Assembly: GCA_035461385.1 (NCBI GenBank)
Contig: DATHVI010000013.1
Span: 1-5,591, forward strand
Direction: 5' to 3'
DNA length: 5,591 bases
DNA from: DATHVI01 sp035461385
GTDB taxonomy: Bacteria; Actinomycetota; Thermoleophilia; Solirubrobacterales; 70-9
Part shown: positions 5,377-5,591 of the stretch, in pieces
Numbering within the stretch: position 1 is the stretch's first letter
Layout: each line of letters opens with the position of its first letter
Made by a program: the position numbers and the translations under genes
The notes under the pieces: model-generated
Databases searched by the model: none
What the model saw: the letters and a program-made list of their open reading frames with translations, nothing else
What the model was told of the DNA's origin: nothing

Positions 5377-5405
5377 AAGAAAGGCGGACGTCCCGGAACC
5401 CGCCT
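5376..5405 (-). terminator. Terminator at the histidine kinase stop codon
   Basis: On the minus strand AGGCGG (5405-5400) pairs with CCGCCT (5387-5382) around a 12-base loop, which can itself form two more pairs. TTCTTT follows (5381-5376). The 5' arm overlaps the kinase TAG (5406-5404). The stem is short and the U-tract is interrupted by a C, so it is a moderate intrinsic terminator. Confidence 0.5.
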
Positions 5406-5591
5406 ACCGGGGCGCGCCGGCTCGCGTCGAGGCCGCGCGCGGCGCGCCCGCGAGCGGGAGCCGGACCTCGAACCGAGCGCCGCCGGACTCGCTGCTGCCG
5501 GCGGTGCCGCTGCCGCCGTGGGTCTCGGCGACGGCCTTGACGATCGCGAGCCCGAGCCCGGTGCCCGCGTCGGCGGCGACGTCGGCGGGCC
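5404..5591 (-). CDS. Sensor histidine kinase, C-terminal end of the ATPase domain (5' end outside window)
   Basis: Read on the minus strand from 5589 this gives 61 residues ending at TAG (5406-5404). GTGLGLAIVKAVAETHGG (residues 9-26) is the G2-box region of the HATPase_c domain of two-component sensor kinases, where the glycines contact ATP. The strand GGARFEVRLPL (36-46) is the usual last beta-strand of this domain, so the kinase core ends here. It is followed by a short Ala/Arg/Pro-rich tail (GAPRAASTRAGAPR) without recognisable motif. The family autophosphorylates a histidine and passes the phosphate to a response regulator. The sensor and dimerisation domains, and any partner gene, lie beyond the window, so the signal is unknown. 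The gene converges on the RNase J gene with 419 bases between them and has a terminator hairpin at its stop. Confidence 0.88.
   Translation of the reverse strand, partial: PADVAADAGTGLGLAIVKAVAETHGGSGTAGSSESGGARFEVRLPLAGAPRAASTRAGAPR

Larger units (their letters stand above)
4985..5403. other. Noncoding convergent region between the RNase J and histidine kinase genes
   Basis: No convincing gene lies in these 419 bases. The frame that stays open on the plus strand (to TAA at 5375-5377) runs through three strong hairpins and has a composition unlike its neighbours. What is here: three imperfect dyad-cored repeats next to the RNase J stop; a short hairpin GCGAC-GAA-GTCGC at 5058-5070; a 14-bp tandem duplication forming a minus-strand terminator; a second, stronger minus-strand terminator with a run of six A on the plus strand; a C-rich hairpin; a 12-bp palindrome; and a terminator at the kinase stop. 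The polarity of all U-tracts points to minus-strand transcripts. Confidence 0.75.

Noticed and set aside
5045..5377. Possible 110-residue protein downstream of the RNase J gene
   Set aside because: It runs through the 14-bp duplication and three strong hairpins, lacks a ribosome site and conserved motifs, and its composition does not match neighbouring genes.
4985..5403. CRISPR array or insertion-sequence remnant in the repeat-rich gap
   Set aside because: The repeats are only three, imperfect and directly adjacent with no spacer pattern. There are no terminal inverted repeats bounding a transposase or target-site duplications.

Overview
This is a very GC-rich bacterial window with tightly packed genes. 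It reads as a chromosomal segment of a high-GC actinobacterium. The main support is the pair dapA followed directly by an RNase J gene, a known gene order in Actinobacteria (for example Rv2753c-Rv2752c in Mycobacterium tuberculosis). A deep-branching class such as Thermoleophilia is a guess from the style of the proteins, not something the sequence proves.

Layout, left to right. Bases 1-289 hold the 3' end of an alpha/beta-hydrolase gene. Bases 359-862 encode a small membrane protein of unknown function with about five membrane spans. Bases 956-2419 encode an amidase-signature hydrolase resembling the 6-aminohexanoate-cyclic-dimer hydrolase (NylA) branch. It is followed after 6 bases by dapA (2426-3307, 4-hydroxy-tetrahydrodipicolinate synthase) and, with no gap at all, by the RNase J gene (3308-4984). 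These last three genes very probably form one transcription unit. All three lie in the same reading frame and are separated only by single TAG codons. A 419-base noncoding stretch follows. At the right edge, on the minus strand, is the 3' end of a sensor histidine kinase gene (5404-5591), which converges on the RNase J gene.

The genes are ordinary household types: lysine and peptidoglycan precursor synthesis (DapA), RNA turnover (RNase J), amide hydrolysis and signalling. The unexplained part is the convergent noncoding region. It holds three ~20-base dyad-cored repeats just after the RNase J gene and three minus-strand hairpins that look like intrinsic terminators. Between the terminator at the kinase stop codon and a strong second terminator lies a stretch that could be a separate ~120-nt minus-strand small RNA with two C-rich hairpin loops. 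I see no mobile element, CRISPR array, tRNA, rRNA or defence system. I found no convincing undescribed protein system here.
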